DNA of 64,000 nucleotides from Lapillicoccus jejuensis (GCF_006715055.1 NZ_VFMN01000001.1:2170001-2234000), one strand, 5' to 3'; shown: positions 28,418 through 37,566, counted from the stretch's first letter. Numbers and translations: made by a program. Notes: generated from the letters alone by a model not told the origin.

Positions 28418-28560
28418 CTGCGGGGCGGCGCCCTACAGCGTCCGAGGTCTCGGCCGTCCCCGCCGCCACGATCTCGGACGCAGCGGGGGTAGGTGGCGGT
28501 GGTGGGGGCGGCGACGGGGTACGACGACCTCGACCGAGCCACCCCTGCCGAGGAGCCACC

Positions 28561-28728
28561 GTGACCACCACCCCTGCGACCCCCGAGACCCACGACACCC
28601 ACGCCGACCACGAGCACGTGCACGGCGCCGACTGCGGGCACGAGGCCGTCGAGCACGGCGACCACGTCGACTACGTGCACGACGGGCACCGTCACGCGGT
28701 CCACGACGACCACGTCGACGAGCACTGA
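28561..28728 (+). CDS. His-rich small metal-binding protein
   Basis: A 55-residue cytoplasmic peptide starting at GTG, preceded by GAGGAG with good spacing. About one quarter of the residues are His and many others are Asp/Glu (HADHEHVHGADCGHEAVEHG, then DGHRHAVHDDHVDEH), with a single Cys. There is no membrane helix. The composition implies binding of Zn, Ni or Cu. Similar small proteins in actinobacteria are sometimes labelled zinc-transporter-like, but no transporter domain exists here. It lies 117 bp before the copper ATPase and may buffer the same metal. Confidence 0.75.
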   Translation: MTTTPATPETHDTHADHEHVHGADCGHEAVEHGDHVDYVHDGHRHAVHDDHVDEH

Positions 28729-28818
28729 GCCGACCGCGACACCACCGACCCGGCACGCACCACCCCGAGGGGTCGACCGCGACCGGTCGGCTCGTCGCGT
28801 GCCCCGACCCCCGGCTCG

Positions 28819-28839
28819 GATACCCCTTGGGGGTATCGT
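28819..28839 (+). promoter_or_regulatory. CsoR-like copper operator overlapping a leaderless -10
   Basis: GATACCCCTTGGGGGTATC (28819-28837) is an 8-3-8 dyad like the CsoR copper box. The -10 TATCGT (28834-28839) overlaps its right arm and ends 6 nt before the ATG at 28846. Bound repressor would block polymerase directly. No CsoR gene is present in the window. Confidence 0.75.
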
Positions 28840-28845
28840 GGAGGA

Positions 28846-31425
28846 ATGCCCGAGCACCATCACGACCACGCCTCCCTCGCCACGCAGCCGACCACCGCCG
28901 ACCCCGTGTGCGGGATGACGGTCGCGGCGGACGCGCCGCTCGCGGCGGAGCACGACGGGACGACGTACCGCTTCTGCTCCGAGCACTGCCGGGCTCGCTT
29001 CGTCGCCGACCCCGAGGCGGTCCTCGGCCGCGACGACGCCGGGCACCACCACCATGGTCACCACCACGGCGACGACCACGGCCACGACCGCGACCACCGC
29101 GACGCGGCCGACACCGTGGTCGACCCCGTGTGCGGGATGACCGTCGCGGCGGACGCGCCGCTCGCGGCGGAGCACGACGGGACGACGTACCGCTTCTGCT
29201 CGGAGCACTGCCGGGCCCGCTTCGTCGCCGACCCCGAGGCCGTGCTGCACCCGGCCCCGGCGGCGCCGGCCGACGCGGCCGCTGAGTACACCTGCCCGAT
29301 GCACCCGGAGGTGCGCCAGCACGGCCCCGGCAGCTGCCCGATCTGCGGGATGGCCCTCGAGCCGGTGCTCGTCACCGCGGACTCCGGACCCCACCCCGAG
29401 CTGGCCGACATGACCCGCCGCTTCCGGATCGGGCTCGCGCTCGCGGTCCCCGTCGTCCTGCTCGAGATGGGCCGCCACCTCGTCCCCGCGCTCGAGTCGG
29501 CGGTGCCCGGCGACGTCTCGGCCTGGGCCCAGCTCGTCCTCACCACCCCCGTGGTGTGGTGGGCCGGCTGGCCCTTCCTCGTGCGCGGCTGGGCCTCGGT
29601 GCGGACGCGCAACCTCAACATGTTCACGCTCGTCGCGCTGGGCACGGTCGTGTCGTGGGCCTTCAGCGTCGTCGCCACCCTCGCGCCGGGGCTGCTGCCG
29701 GCGGCGTTCCGCTCCGGCATGGGCGAGGTCGACACCTACTTCGAGCCGGCGGCCGTCATCACCGTCCTCGTCCTGCTCGGGCAGGTCCTCGAGCTGCGGG
29801 CCCGGGACCGGACCTCGGGCGCCATCAAGGCCCTGCTCGACCTCACCCCTCCGACGGCGCGGCGCCTGGCCGACGACGGGGAGGAGCACGACGTCGCGAT
29901 CGAGGAGGTCCGCGTCGGCGACCGGCTGCGGATCCGTCCCGGGGAGAAGGTGCCCGTCGACGCGACCGTCGAGCAGGGCCGGTCGGCCGTGGACGAGTCG
30001 CTCGTCACCGGTGAGTCACGGCCCGTGAACAAGCAGGAGGGGGACTCCGTCGTCGGCGGCACCGTCAACGGGGCCGGGGCGCTCGTCGTCGTCGCCGACA
30101 AGGTCGGCACCGACACGGTCGTCGCCCGCATCGTCGCGATGGTCGCGCAGGCGCAGCGCTCGCGCGCGCCGATCCAGCGGTTGGCCGACCGGGTCTCGGC
30201 GTGGTTCGTCCCCGCCGTGCTCGCGGCCGCGGTCGCCGCGTTCGTCGTGTGGGCCCTCGTCGGCCCCGACCCGCGGCTCGCGCACGCGCTCGTCGTCGCG
30301 GTCAGCGTCGTCGTCATCGCCTGCCCCTGCGCGCTCGGCCTGGCGACCCCGATGTCGGTGATGGTCGGCATCGGACGGGGGGCGCGCACCGGGGTGCTCG
30401 TCCGCGACGCCGAGGCCCTCGAGCGGCTCGAGAAGGTCGACACCCTCGTCGTCGACAAGACCGGCACCCTCACCGAGGGCCGGCCGTCCGTCACCGGGTT
30501 CGAGCTGCTCCCCGGCGCCGAGCGGGTCGACGGCGGGCCCCTCGACCACGACGCGGTGCTGGGCCTGCTCGCCTCGCTGGAGCGGGCGTCGGAGCACCCG
30601 CTCGGCCGCGCCGTCGTCCGCGCCGCCGAGGAGGCCGGCGTCGCGACCGCCGACGTCACCGACGTCGAGGCCCCGTCGGGCCAGGGGGTCCGCGGCACGG
30701 TGCGCGGGCGCACCGTCCTCGCCGGGACGGCGTCGTACCTGCGGGGGAGCGGGGTCGACGGCGCCGAGCTGGACGCCGTACGGCGCCGTGCGGACGAGTG
30801 GCGCGCGCAGGCCGCCACCGTCGTGCACGCCGCGGTCGACGGCCACCTCGTCGCCCTCGTCGCGGTCGCCGACCCGGTCCGCGCGTCCGCGTCCTCCGCC
30901 CTCGCCGCGCTGCGCGCCGAGGGGGTCGAGGTCGTCATGCTGACCGGCGACGACGAGGTCACGGCGCGCGCCGTCGCCGGCCGGCTCGGCGTCGAGCGGG
31001 TCGAGGCCGGGGTCCTGCCCGAGGGCAAGGGGGAGGTCGTCGAGCGGCTGCGCGCGCAGGGCCGCGTCGTCGCGATGGCCGGCGACGGCGTCAACGACGC
31101 CCCCGCGCTGGCGGCCGCCGACGTCGGCGTCGCCATGGGCGGCGGCACCGATGTGGCCGTCGAGAGCGCCGGGCTGACCCTGCTCAACGGCGACCTCGAG
31201 GGGCTCGTCCGGGCGCGGGCCCTGTCGCGCGCGACGATGCGCAACATCCGGCAGAACCTCGTCTTCGCCTTCGTCTACAACGCGGCCGGCGTCCCGCTCG
31301 CGGCGGGGGTGCTCTACCCGGCGCTCGGGTGGCTGCTGTCGCCGGTGGTCGCCGCGGCGGCCATGTCGCTGTCGTCGGTCAGCGTCATCGCCAACGCGCT
31401 GCGGCTGCGCTCGACGCACCTGTGA
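28846..31425 (+). CDS. heavy-metal (copper) P1B-type ATPase with two YHS domains
   Basis: An 859-residue exporter. The N-terminus has two almost identical YHS domains ([20 protein letters not shown] from residues 19 and 93) joined by a His-rich linker. A heavy-metal-binding motif follows, YTCPMHPEV...[11 protein letters not shown] (about residues 148-175). The core has the TM6 copper motif CPC (Cys493-Pro-Cys495), the phosphorylated Asp537 in [15 protein letters not shown], and [13 protein letters not shown]. Expected role: ATP-driven export of Cu+ from the cytoplasm. GGAGG is only 1 nt from the ATG, so a leaderless start from the promoter under the CsoR-like box is more likely. Duplicated YHS domains are unusual. 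Confidence 0.94.
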   Translation: MPEHHHDHASLATQPTTADPVCGMTVAADAPLAAEHDGTTYRFCSEHCRARFVADPEAVLGRDDAGHHHHGHHHGDDHGHDRDHRDAADTVVDPVCGMTVAADAPLAAEHDGTTYRFCSEHCRARFVADPEAVLHPAPAAPADAAAEYTCPMHPEVRQHGPGSCPICGMALEPVLVTADSGPHPELADMTRRFRIGLALAVPVVLLEMGRHLVPALESAVPGDVSAWAQLVLTTPVVWWAGWPFLVRGWASVRTRNLNMFTLVALGTVVSWAFSVVATLAPGLLPAAFRSGMGEVDTYFEPAAVITVLVLLGQVLELRARDRTSGAIKALLDLTPPTARRLADDGEEHDVAIEEVRVGDRLRIRPGEKVPVDATVEQGRSAVDESLVTGESRPVNKQEGDSVVGGTVNGAGALVVVADKVGTDTVVARIVAMVAQAQRSRAPIQRLADRVSAWFVPAVLAAAVAAFVVWALVGPDPRLAHALVVAVSVVVIACPCALGLATPMSVMVGIGRGARTGVLVRDAEALERLEKVDTLVVDKTGTLTEGRPSVTGFELLPGAERVDGGPLDHDAVLGLLASLERASEHPLGRAVVRAAEEAGVATADVTDVEAPSGQGVRGTVRGRTVLAGTASYLRGSGVDGAELDAVRRRADEWRAQAATVVHAAVDGHLVALVAVADPVRASASSALAALRAEGVEVVMLTGDDEVTARAVAGRLGVERVEAGVLPEGKGEVVERLRAQGRVVAMAGDGVNDAPALAAADVGVAMGGGTDVAVESAGLTLLNGDLEGLVRARALSRATMRNIRQNLVFAFVYNAAGVPLAAGVLYPALGWLLSPVVAAAAMSLSSVSVIANALRLRSTHL
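28900..29245 (+). repeat. tandem duplication encoding the two YHS domains
   Basis: Two segments of about 124 bp, starting at 28900 and 29122, are nearly identical, with only a few synonymous third-position differences. They are offset by 222 bp and separated by a His-codon-rich stretch. The near-identity at silent sites indicates a recent duplication or gene conversion. Confidence 0.85.
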
Positions 31426-31508
31426 GACCAAGGCGCCGGCGACCCGTTCATCTCGGTGGGTCGCGCAACCGTCCGAGAAGCCAACCGTCATGTGATCTGA
31501 CTGCTCGG

Positions 31509-31538
31509 TTGCCGAACTATCACCCTGGCGTCTACAAT
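31509..31538 (+). promoter_or_regulatory. promoter of the MarR gene
   Basis: TTGCCG (31509-31514) and TACAAT (31533-31538) are separated by 18 bp, one of the most canonical sigma-70-type promoters in the window. It lies in an AT-richer stretch and yields a leader of about 40 nt carrying GAAGGGA before the GTG at 31585. Confidence 0.65.
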
Positions 31539-31584
31539 TCGGGCATTCGGTCGGAAAACGGCTGAGTCTCTCGAAGGGACAGCT

Positions 31585-32049
31585 GTGACCGGTGGAGGAC
31601 CGTCCGTGCTCGAGGAGAGCGACCCGCTCGCCGGGGCGGACCTCCTCCGCTCGGTCCAGCTCCTCGTGATCGCCGTCGGCCACTACCGCTCGGTGGTCGC
31701 CGACGACCTCGGGCTGCCGGCGAACGACAGCCAGGCCCTGCAGGTCCTCGACGTCCTCGGGCCCATGCCGCAGATGGACCTCGGTCGACGGCTGCGCCTG
31801 ACGAGCAGCTCGATGACGGCGCTGGTCGACCGGCTGGAGACCGCGGGGTACGCCGAGCGACGGCCCGACCCGGGCGACCGGCGTCGCTCGATCGTCGTCC
31901 TGACCCCCCGCGCCGACCGCGCGCTGGAGGCCGCCCGCACCACGATGGAGCAGCACCTGGCCGCGGACCTCGTGGCCGACGAGGACCTGGCCCGGGACCT
32001 GCGGCGGCTCGCCGCGGACGTCGGCGGCATCGAGTCCATCGACGCCTGA
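31585..32049 (+). CDS. MarR-family transcriptional regulator
   Basis: A 154-residue winged-helix regulator. PQMDLGRRLRLTSSSMTALVDRLETAGYAERRPDPGDRRRSIVVLTPRADRALE is the classic MarR DNA-binding region. The GTG follows GAAGGGA with 5-nt spacing. It is monocistronic, between the copper ATPase and a small membrane protein. Ligand and targets are not evident. Confidence 0.92.
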   Translation: MTGGGPSVLEESDPLAGADLLRSVQLLVIAVGHYRSVVADDLGLPANDSQALQVLDVLGPMPQMDLGRRLRLTSSSMTALVDRLETAGYAERRPDPGDRRRSIVVLTPRADRALEAARTTMEQHLAADLVADEDLARDLRRLAADVGGIESIDA

Positions 32050-32173
32050 GCCGGCCCGCGGAGGGAACTTCCCCATTCTCGCCCCGGACAGGAGGCGGAG
32101 CGCTACCGTGAGCCCTGGCTCTCGTGGGGAGGGCCGGGGGAGATGCGTTCCGTGGGGGAGCGTCCAGATCCCG

Positions 32174-32212
32174 GGAGGCCGGCGGTCGCTGGGGAGCGGC
32201 TGGCCGGCCTCC
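32174..32212. repeat. 10-bp inverted repeat in intergenic DNA
   Basis: GGAGGCCGGC (32174-32183) and GCCGGCCTCC (32203-32212) form a perfect stem with a 19-nt loop, about 125 bp after the MarR stop. It may terminate MarR transcription. The remainder of 32050-32305 shows no convincing gene. Confidence 0.4.
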
Positions 32213-32305
32213 GTTCTCCCCGGCCGTCCATGCCGCCGCCCTGTCCCACCCTCCTCCCGCACCGCTCCCAGGTCGCGGTCACGTCGACGTGGTCGACTGC
32301 CGGGC

Positions 32306-32578
32306 GTGAGCAGCATCGGGCACGACACCCTGCGCGTCGTCGTCGTCCTGGCCGTCCTCGCGGTCGGCGTGCTCACCGTCGTCCTCGTCGACCGCGACGC
32401 CGCCCGCTGCGCCCGGCGCCCGGCGTTCGCCGCCGTCGCCCTGGTCCTGCTCGTCGGGTCCGTGACGGGTGTCGTGCAGACGGTGCGGCTGGGCGACGGC
32501 TTCGCCACGGCCCTGTACGGCGCCCTGCTCGCCGCCGTCGCGCTCGCGACCGCCCGGGTGGTCGCCGCCCGCCGCTGA
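32306..32578 (+). CDS. small three-helix membrane protein, unknown
   Basis: A 90-residue hydrophobic protein starting at GTG. Three likely transmembrane helices are visible: LRVVVVLAVLAVGVLTVVLV, FAAVALVLLVGSVTGVVQTV, and a final Ala/Leu-rich helix. It ends in ARVVAARR. No good ribosome site is seen before the start, so the start is uncertain. No family is recognised. It converges on the histidine kinase across a long palindrome. Confidence 0.5.
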   Translation: MSSIGHDTLRVVVVLAVLAVGVLTVVLVDRDAARCARRPAFAAVALVLLVGSVTGVVQTVRLGDGFATALYGALLAAVALATARVVAARR

Positions 32579-32613
32579 CGGGGGCGGTGTACTCCCGCGC
32601 CCGGCGCCCTCAC

Positions 32614-32692
32614 CGCGTTCCGGACTCACGTTGTGCCGCTTCCGGCGACCTCGGCGGGCTCAGGACGCGGCAGAACGCGAGTCCGGAACGCG
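32614..32692. repeat. long imperfect palindrome, REP-like, between convergent genes
   Basis: CGCGTTCCGGACTC (32614-32627) pairs perfectly with GAGTCCGGAACGCG (32679-32692). The stem continues inward with CGTTgTGCCGC against GCGGCAgAACG, giving about 26 paired positions with two mismatches around a 27-nt loop. The right arm encodes the last residues of the histidine kinase. The arm resembles that of the element at 3413-3480 (CGCGnnYCGGAYT). It could also stop transcription from both sides. Confidence 0.7.
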
Positions 32693-34159
32693 ACCGAGGG
32701 GGCCGGCGGGCAGCTGGACGACCACCCGGGCCCCGCCGAGCGGGGAGTCCTCCACCCGCACCGTCCCGCCGTGCCGGGCCACGAGGTCGGCGACGATGGC
32801 CAGCCCGAGGCCCGACCCGCCGGTGTGCCGGCCGCGGCTCGCGTCGAGCCGGACGAACCGCTCGAGCACCCGCTCGCGGTCAGCCGGCGGCACCCCGGGT
32901 CCGTCGTCGTCGACGACGAGCCGGACGCCCGTTCCCGTGCGCTCGAGGCCCACCCGGACCTCGCCCCGCGCGTGCTGGAGCGCGTTGTCGACGAGGTTGC
33001 GGCACACCTGCGCGAGCCGCAGCCGGTCGCCGACGACCTCGACCTCGCCCGCGTCGTCGCGGACGGCGACCGCCCCGGCCACCGCCCGCGCCCGGGCCGC
33101 CTCGGAGCGGACCACCCCGGCGAGGTCGACGGGCTCGCGGGCGAGGACCAGCCGGCCGTCGTCGGCCCGGGAGAGCAGGAGCAGGTCGTCGACGAGCCGC
33201 GCGAGGCGGGTGGTCTCGCCGCGCAGGATGGGACGCAGCTCGGCGACCGCGGCCGGGTCGGCGGGGTCGAGGAGCTCGCCGAGCCCGTGCAGCGTCGCGA
33301 CGGGCGAACGCAGCTCGTGGCTCGCGTCGGCGACGAAGCGCCGCTGGGTCGCCCGGGCCCCCTCGAGCCGGGCAAGCATGGCGTTCATCGTCGTCGCGAG
33401 CGCGGCCACCTCGTCACCGGTGTCCGGCACCGGCACCGACGCCGCGACCGACGTGGCCCCGAGCTCCTCGACGCGGGCCCGGATGAGCTCGACGGACCGC
33501 AGGGTCCGGCCCACCCGCCACCAGACGGTGGCCGCGCCCAGGGCGACGACGAACGGCCACACGAGGACGAGCAGGACGGCCGTCGTGCTCACCGCGTCGG
33601 TCTGCTGGTCCTGCCCGGCGGCCACGAGGACGACGTACGTCGTCCCGTCCGGCGCGGCCACACCGCGGGCCACGACGAGCGGCGAGCGGAACCGGTGCGA
33701 GAGCGGGACGACGGAGCGGCCGGTGACCACCGTCCGCCCCGGGTCGGCGCGCAGGGCCGCGAGCTCGGTGCTCGGCAGCAGCCCGGTGGCGTCGACCGCC
33801 TCGACCCCCTCACCCACGTCGAGCGGCCCGCCCGCGGCGGCCGCGAGCCCACCGTCGGGGCCCACGACGGCGACGAGGGTGTCGGCGGGTCGGCCGACCT
33901 GCTCCGCCGCGCGCACCGCGGGCACCCCCGAGCGGGCGAGCAGGGCGGCGTCCTCGTCCAGGCGGGCCGTGAGCGAGTCGACGAGGGTCGAGACGAGCAG
34001 GGCGTGCAGGACGAGCAGGACGATCGCGCCGCCGACCGCGAGGCCCACGCCGAGGACGACCGCGGCCGCGGTCGCCGCCTGCCCCCGGACCGAGCGCAGC
34101 GCGGTGCCCGACCGCCGGGCGAGCGGCAGCAGGCGGCGGGGGACGGCCGGGGGGCGCAC
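32660..34159 (-). CDS. sensor histidine kinase (OmpR-type two-component system)
   Basis: A 499-residue membrane kinase. TM1 is about residues 29-53 and TM2 about 195-215, enclosing an extracellular sensor of about 140 residues with no recognised fold. A HAMP region follows (VGRTLRSVELIRARVEEL). Catalytic motifs are the H-box FVADASHELRSPVATL, N-box DNALQHA, and G-boxes DDDGPGVPP and TGGSGLGLAIV. The GTG is preceded by CAGCCT at 6 nt on the minus strand, a possible leaderless -10. It is divergent from its likely partner regulator, 71 bp away, instead of the usual tandem order. The signal is unknown. Confidence 0.93.
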   Translation of the reverse strand: MRPPAVPRRLLPLARRSGTALRSVRGQAATAAAVVLGVGLAVGGAIVLLVLHALLVSTLVDSLTARLDEDAALLARSGVPAVRAAEQVGRPADTLVAVVGPDGGLAAAAGGPLDVGEGVEAVDATGLLPSTELAALRADPGRTVVTGRSVVPLSHRFRSPLVVARGVAAPDGTTYVVLVAAGQDQQTDAVSTTAVLLVLVWPFVVALGAATVWWRVGRTLRSVELIRARVEELGATSVAASVPVPDTGDEVAALATTMNAMLARLEGARATQRRFVADASHELRSPVATLHGLGELLDPADPAAVAELRPILRGETTRLARLVDDLLLLSRADDGRLVLAREPVDLAGVVRSEAARARAVAGAVAVRDDAGEVEVVGDRLRLAQVCRNLVDNALQHARGEVRVGLERTGTGVRLVVDDDGPGVPPADRERVLERFVRLDASRGRHTGGSGLGLAIVADLVARHGGTVRVEDSPLGGARVVVQLPAGPLGRVPDSRSAAS

Positions 34160-34230
34160 CGGGACAGGCTGGCACAGGCCGGCTCAGCGGCGTCTCAGGT
34201 CGCCGTCCGGCCCGGTGCGAGACTGACCCC

Positions 34231-34917
34231 GTGCGGATCCTGCTCGTCGAGGACGAACGCCCCCTGGCGGAGGTGGTGCGCCGGGGCCTGGTCAAGGAGG
34301 GCTTCGAGGTCGACGTCCTGCACGACGGCGAGGAGGCGCTCTGGCGGGCGGGCGAGCAGCCGTACGACGTCCTCGTCCTCGACATCATGCTGCCCGGCCT
34401 CGACGGCTACCAGCTCGTCGAGCGGTTGCGCGAGCGACAGGTCACCACGCCCGTGCTCATGCTCACCGCGCTCGACGACGAGTACGACCAGGCCCAGGCC
34501 TTCGACCTCGGCGCCGACGACTACCTCACCAAGCCGTTCAGCTTCGTCGTCCTCGCCGCCCGGCTGCGGGCGCTGCACCGGCGCTCGGGGAGCGGCGCGG
34601 CGGCGTCCGGGCTCCTCGAGGTCGGCGACCTGCGGCTGGACCCGCGCACCCGGCGCGTGCACCGCGGCGACCACGAGATCCGGCTCACCGCGAGGGAGTT
34701 CGCGCTCCTGCGCTACCTCATGGAGCGGCCCGACGAGGTGGTCGGGAAGCGCGAGCTGCTCGACGAGGTGTGGGACCCCGGCTTCGACGGACCGGCCAAC
34801 GTCGTCGAGGTCTACGTCGGCTACCTGCGCCGCAAGCTCGACGTCCCGTTCGGGGTCGCGTCGCTGGAGACGGTGCGTGGCGCGGGCTACCGGCTCGTCG
34901 CCTCGCCGACGCCCTGA
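34231..34917 (+). CDS. response regulator, OmpR/PhoB family
   Basis: A 228-residue regulator. The receiver domain (residues 1-118) has acidic ED at 7-8, the phospho-acceptor Asp51 in VLVLDIMLPG, and Lys in LTKPF. The C-terminal winged helix is typical (ITARE-like RLTAREFALLRYLMERPDEVVGKRELLDEVW, then ETVRGAGYRL). The GTG is preceded by GAGACT at 6 nt and probably lacks a leader. It is presumed to act with the divergent histidine kinase. Confidence 0.94.
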   Translation: MRILLVEDERPLAEVVRRGLVKEGFEVDVLHDGEEALWRAGEQPYDVLVLDIMLPGLDGYQLVERLRERQVTTPVLMLTALDDEYDQAQAFDLGADDYLTKPFSFVVLAARLRALHRRSGSGAAASGLLEVGDLRLDPRTRRVHRGDHEIRLTAREFALLRYLMERPDEVVGKRELLDEVWDPGFDGPANVVEVYVGYLRRKLDVPFGVASLETVRGAGYRLVASPTP

Positions 34918-35029
34918 GCCGGCGCCGTCTCAGCCCCCTCTCAGGCGCACCGGGGCAGGATCGGGGACGACCCGAGCGGTTCGCGTCGGCCGGGTCGAGG
35001 TCCGTCCCCACCCCTGGTACGGCGGACCG

Positions 35030-35074
35030 GCGGGCCCCGCGCCTCTCACCCCCTGGCTGGTGCGGGGCCCGCCC
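35030..35074. terminator. bidirectional hairpin terminator
   Basis: GGCGGGCCCCGC (35030-35041) pairs perfectly with GCGGGGCCCGCC (35063-35074) around a 21-nt loop, between the convergent response-regulator and ArsR genes. Confidence 0.8.
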
Positions 35075-35098
35075 CTCCCCACCCGGGCCCACCGCCGG

Positions 35099-35446
35099 TC
35101 AGGCGAGGTCGCGCGCCCCGAGGCGCAGGTGCTCCACGTGGTAAACGGCCTGGTCGAGCAGGGCGGCGACGTGGTCGTCGTACAGGCGGTAGCTGATCGA
35201 GCGGCCGCTGCGCGTGCCCTCGACGAGCCCGAGGTGACGCAGCAGGCGCAGCTGGTGCGAGACGGCCGACTGCTCCATGCCGACCTCGTCGGCGAGCACG
35301 CCGACGGTGGCCGGGCCCTGCCGCAGCCGGGCGAGGATGAGCAGCCGGCTGGGGGTGGTGAGGGCCTGGAGGGTGTCGGCGACGGTGCGCGCGGTCGTGG
35401 CGTCGAGCTCGGCGGGACCGACCCGTCCGTCCACCCCGTGACCCAT
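35099..35446 (-). CDS. ArsR/SmtB-family metal-responsive repressor
   Basis: A 115-residue winged-helix repressor. LTTPSRLLILARLRQGPATVGVLADEVGMEQSAVSHQLRLLRHLGLVEGTRSG is the SmtB-type helix-turn-helix, and the C-terminal helix DDHVAALLDQAVYHVEHL carries the Asp/His residues typical of an alpha-5 metal site. The ATG at 35446 is preferred over upstream starts because TACGCT (minus strand, 35453-35458) lies exactly 6 nt before it, giving a leaderless mRNA. The divergent P1B-4 ATPase and the SmtB-style operator between them show a metal-export switch, probably for Co, Ni or Zn. Confidence 0.93.
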   Translation of the reverse strand: MGHGVDGRVGPAELDATTARTVADTLQALTTPSRLLILARLRQGPATVGVLADEVGMEQSAVSHQLRLLRHLGLVEGTRSGRSISYRLYDDHVAALLDQAVYHVEHLRLGARDLA

Positions 35447-35484
35447 GCCGGCAGCGTAGCAACGGCGGGACCCGAACCACACGG

Positions 35485-35514
35485 ATGAACAGATGTTCAT
35501 GCGTTGGTTATCGT
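35485..35514. promoter_or_regulatory. SmtB-type operator and ATPase -10
   Basis: ATGAACAGATGTTCAT (35485-35500) is a perfect 7-2-7 palindrome, the hallmark of SmtB/ArsR metal repressors. TATCGT (35509-35514) is the -10 of the ATPase gene, 6 nt before its GTG at 35521. The operator sits just upstream of this -10 and about 30 bp from the repressor's own -10. Confidence 0.85.
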
Positions 35515-35520
35515 AGGCGC

Positions 35521-37488
35521 GTGAGCCTCCTCGCCGAGCCCCGTCCCGACGCCCGACCGGCCGGTCTGCTTCCCCCCGTCACCCGCACCGCGCTGCGACG
35601 CGTGCCCGAGGTGCGCTGGGCGGCCCTCTCGCTCGTGCTGTTCCTCGCCGGGCTCGTCGTCGACCTCGCCGGTGGCCCGGCCTGGGCCTGGGGGCCGCTC
35701 CTCGCCGGCTGCTACGTCGCCGGGGGCTGGGAGCCGCTGCTCGCCGGGCTGTCGGCGCTGCGCGAGCGCACCCTCGACGTCGACCTGCTCATGGTCGTCG
35801 CCGCCCTCGGCGCCGCCGCCATCGGGCAGGTGCTCGACGGCGCGCTGCTCATCGTCATCTTCGCGACGTCCGGGGCGCTCGAGGCGGTCGCGACCGCCCG
35901 CACCGAGGACAGCGTGCGCTCGCTGCTCGACCTCGCGCCCGAGACCGCGACCCGGGTGGGACCCGACGGCGAGGAGAGCGTCGCCGTCGAGGACCTCGTC
36001 GTCGGCGACCTCGTCCTCGTCCGTCCGGGGGAGCGCGTCGGCGCCGACGGCGAGGTGGTCGGGGGCGCGAGCGACGTCGACCAGGCGACGATCACCGGCG
36101 AGCCGCTGCCGGTGCCCAAGCACCCGGGTGACGAGGTGTTCGCCGGCACGATGAACGGCACCGGCGCCCTGCGCGTGCGGGTCGGGCGGCCCGCCGCCGA
36201 CTCCGTGGTCGCGCGGATCGCCGCGCTCGTGCAGGAGGCCTCGCGGACCAAGGCGCGCACCCAGCTGTTCGTCGAGAAGGTCGAGCAGCGCTACTCCGTG
36301 GGCATGGTCGCGGCCACCGTCGTCCTCTTCGCCGTGCCCCTCCTGCTCGGGCAGGCGCTGGACGAGGCGCTGCTGCGGGCGATGACCTTCATGATCGTCG
36401 CGTCGCCCTGCGCGGTGGTCCTCGCGACGATGCCCCCGCTGCTCGCCGCCATCGCGAGCGCCGGGCGCCGTGGGGTGCTCGTCAAGTCCGCCGTCGTCAT
36501 GGAGCGCCTCGGCACGACGACCCGGGTCGCCTTCGACAAGACGGGCACGCTCACCCGCGGCACCCCGCGCGTGGAGGACGTCGAGGTGCTCCCCGGGGCG
36601 GCCTGGAGCCGGACGCGCTGCTCGCCCTGGCCGCCGCGGCGGAGCAGCCGAGCGAGCACCCGCTCGGCGCGGCGGTCGTGCGCGCCGCGCGCGGGCGCGG
36701 ACTGGTCCTCGCCGAGGCCACCGGCTTCCGGGCCGCGCCCGGCCGCGGCGTCGTCGCCGCGGTGGACGGGGTCGAGGTCGCCGTCGGCGCGCCCTCGTCG
36801 CTGCTCGGCGGGCGTCCCGACACCGACGGGACGCCGTACGGCGACGCGCGACGCACCGCCGCCGCCCTCGAGGCCGGCGGCCGCACCGCGGTCGTCGTCC
36901 TGCGCGACGGCACCCCGGCCGGGGTGCTCGGGCTCGTGGACGACCTGCGCCCCGAGGCCGCCGACGCCGTCGCCGCCCTGCGCGCCCTGACGGTCGCCGA
37001 GCCGGTGCTCCTCACCGGCGACAACCTCCCCGCCGCGCCGGCTGGCCGGCGAGGTCGGGATCGAGGACGTGCGCGCCGGGCTGCTGCCCGACGACAAGGT
37101 CGTCGCCGTGCGCGGGCTGACCGCCGCCGGTGACCGGGTGACCGTCGTCGGCGACGGCCTCAACGACGCGCCCGCGCTGGCCGCCGCGCACGCCGGCATC
37201 GCCATGGGCGGGGCGGGCAGCGACCTGACCCTGCAGACCGCCGACGCCGTCGTCGTGCGCGACGACCTGTCCACCGTGCCGGGCCTGGTCGAGCTGTCGC
37301 GCCGCGCTCGCCGCGTGGTCACGGCCAACCTCGTGGTCGCCGGGTGCTTCATCGTCGTCCTCGTCGCGTGGGACGTCCTCGGGACGCTCCCCCTGCCGCT
37401 CGGTGTGCTCGGGCACGAGGGGTCGACGGTCGTCGTCGGGCTCAACGGGCTGCGGCTGCTGCGGCACCGGTGGCCGACGCCCCGCTGA
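35521..37488 (+). pseudogene. P1B-4-type metal ATPase interrupted by two compensating frameshifts
   Basis: The gene encodes a heavy-metal ATPase of about 655 residues without an N-terminal metal-binding domain. TM6 carries SPC (Ser295-Pro-Cys297), the phosphorylation site is Asp339 in FDKTGTLTRG, and TM8 carries HEGST, together diagnostic of P1B-4 pumps (Co/Ni/Fe/Zn; CtpD, CoaT types). The frame breaks near 36598-36602, where one G appears missing after VLPGA, and is restored near 37036-37040, where one extra C lies before RLAGEVGIEDV. In between, the shifted frame still reads good ATPase sequence (EPDALLALAAAAEQPSEHPLG, LTGDNLP). This means either recent mutation or two sequencing errors. 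It is divergent from the ArsR repressor. Confidence 0.85.
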
Positions 37489-37566
37489 CCCGGTTCCCCG
37501 GGTCGTCCGCTCCGGCGGAGCCGTTCCGGCGAGACGCGGGGCGGCGCCGGTGCGAGACTCGAGGGC

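Noticed and set aside
32108-32578. Longer version of the small membrane protein starting near 32108.
   Set aside because: The extra N-terminal part is Arg/Gly/Pro shadow sequence containing a palindrome. The hydrophobic protein clearly starts around 32306.
35447-35500. N-terminal extension of the SmtB-like repressor to the ATG at 35500.
   Set aside because: That ATG lies inside the operator palindrome, and a TACGCT -10 sits exactly 6 nt before the ATG at 35446, which fits other starts in the window.
36590-37045. Programmed ribosomal frameshifting in the P1B-4 ATPase.
   Set aside because: Two opposite shifts would be needed, no slippery heptamer or stimulatory structure is evident, and this ATPase family is not known to use recoding. 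Mutation or sequencing error is simpler.
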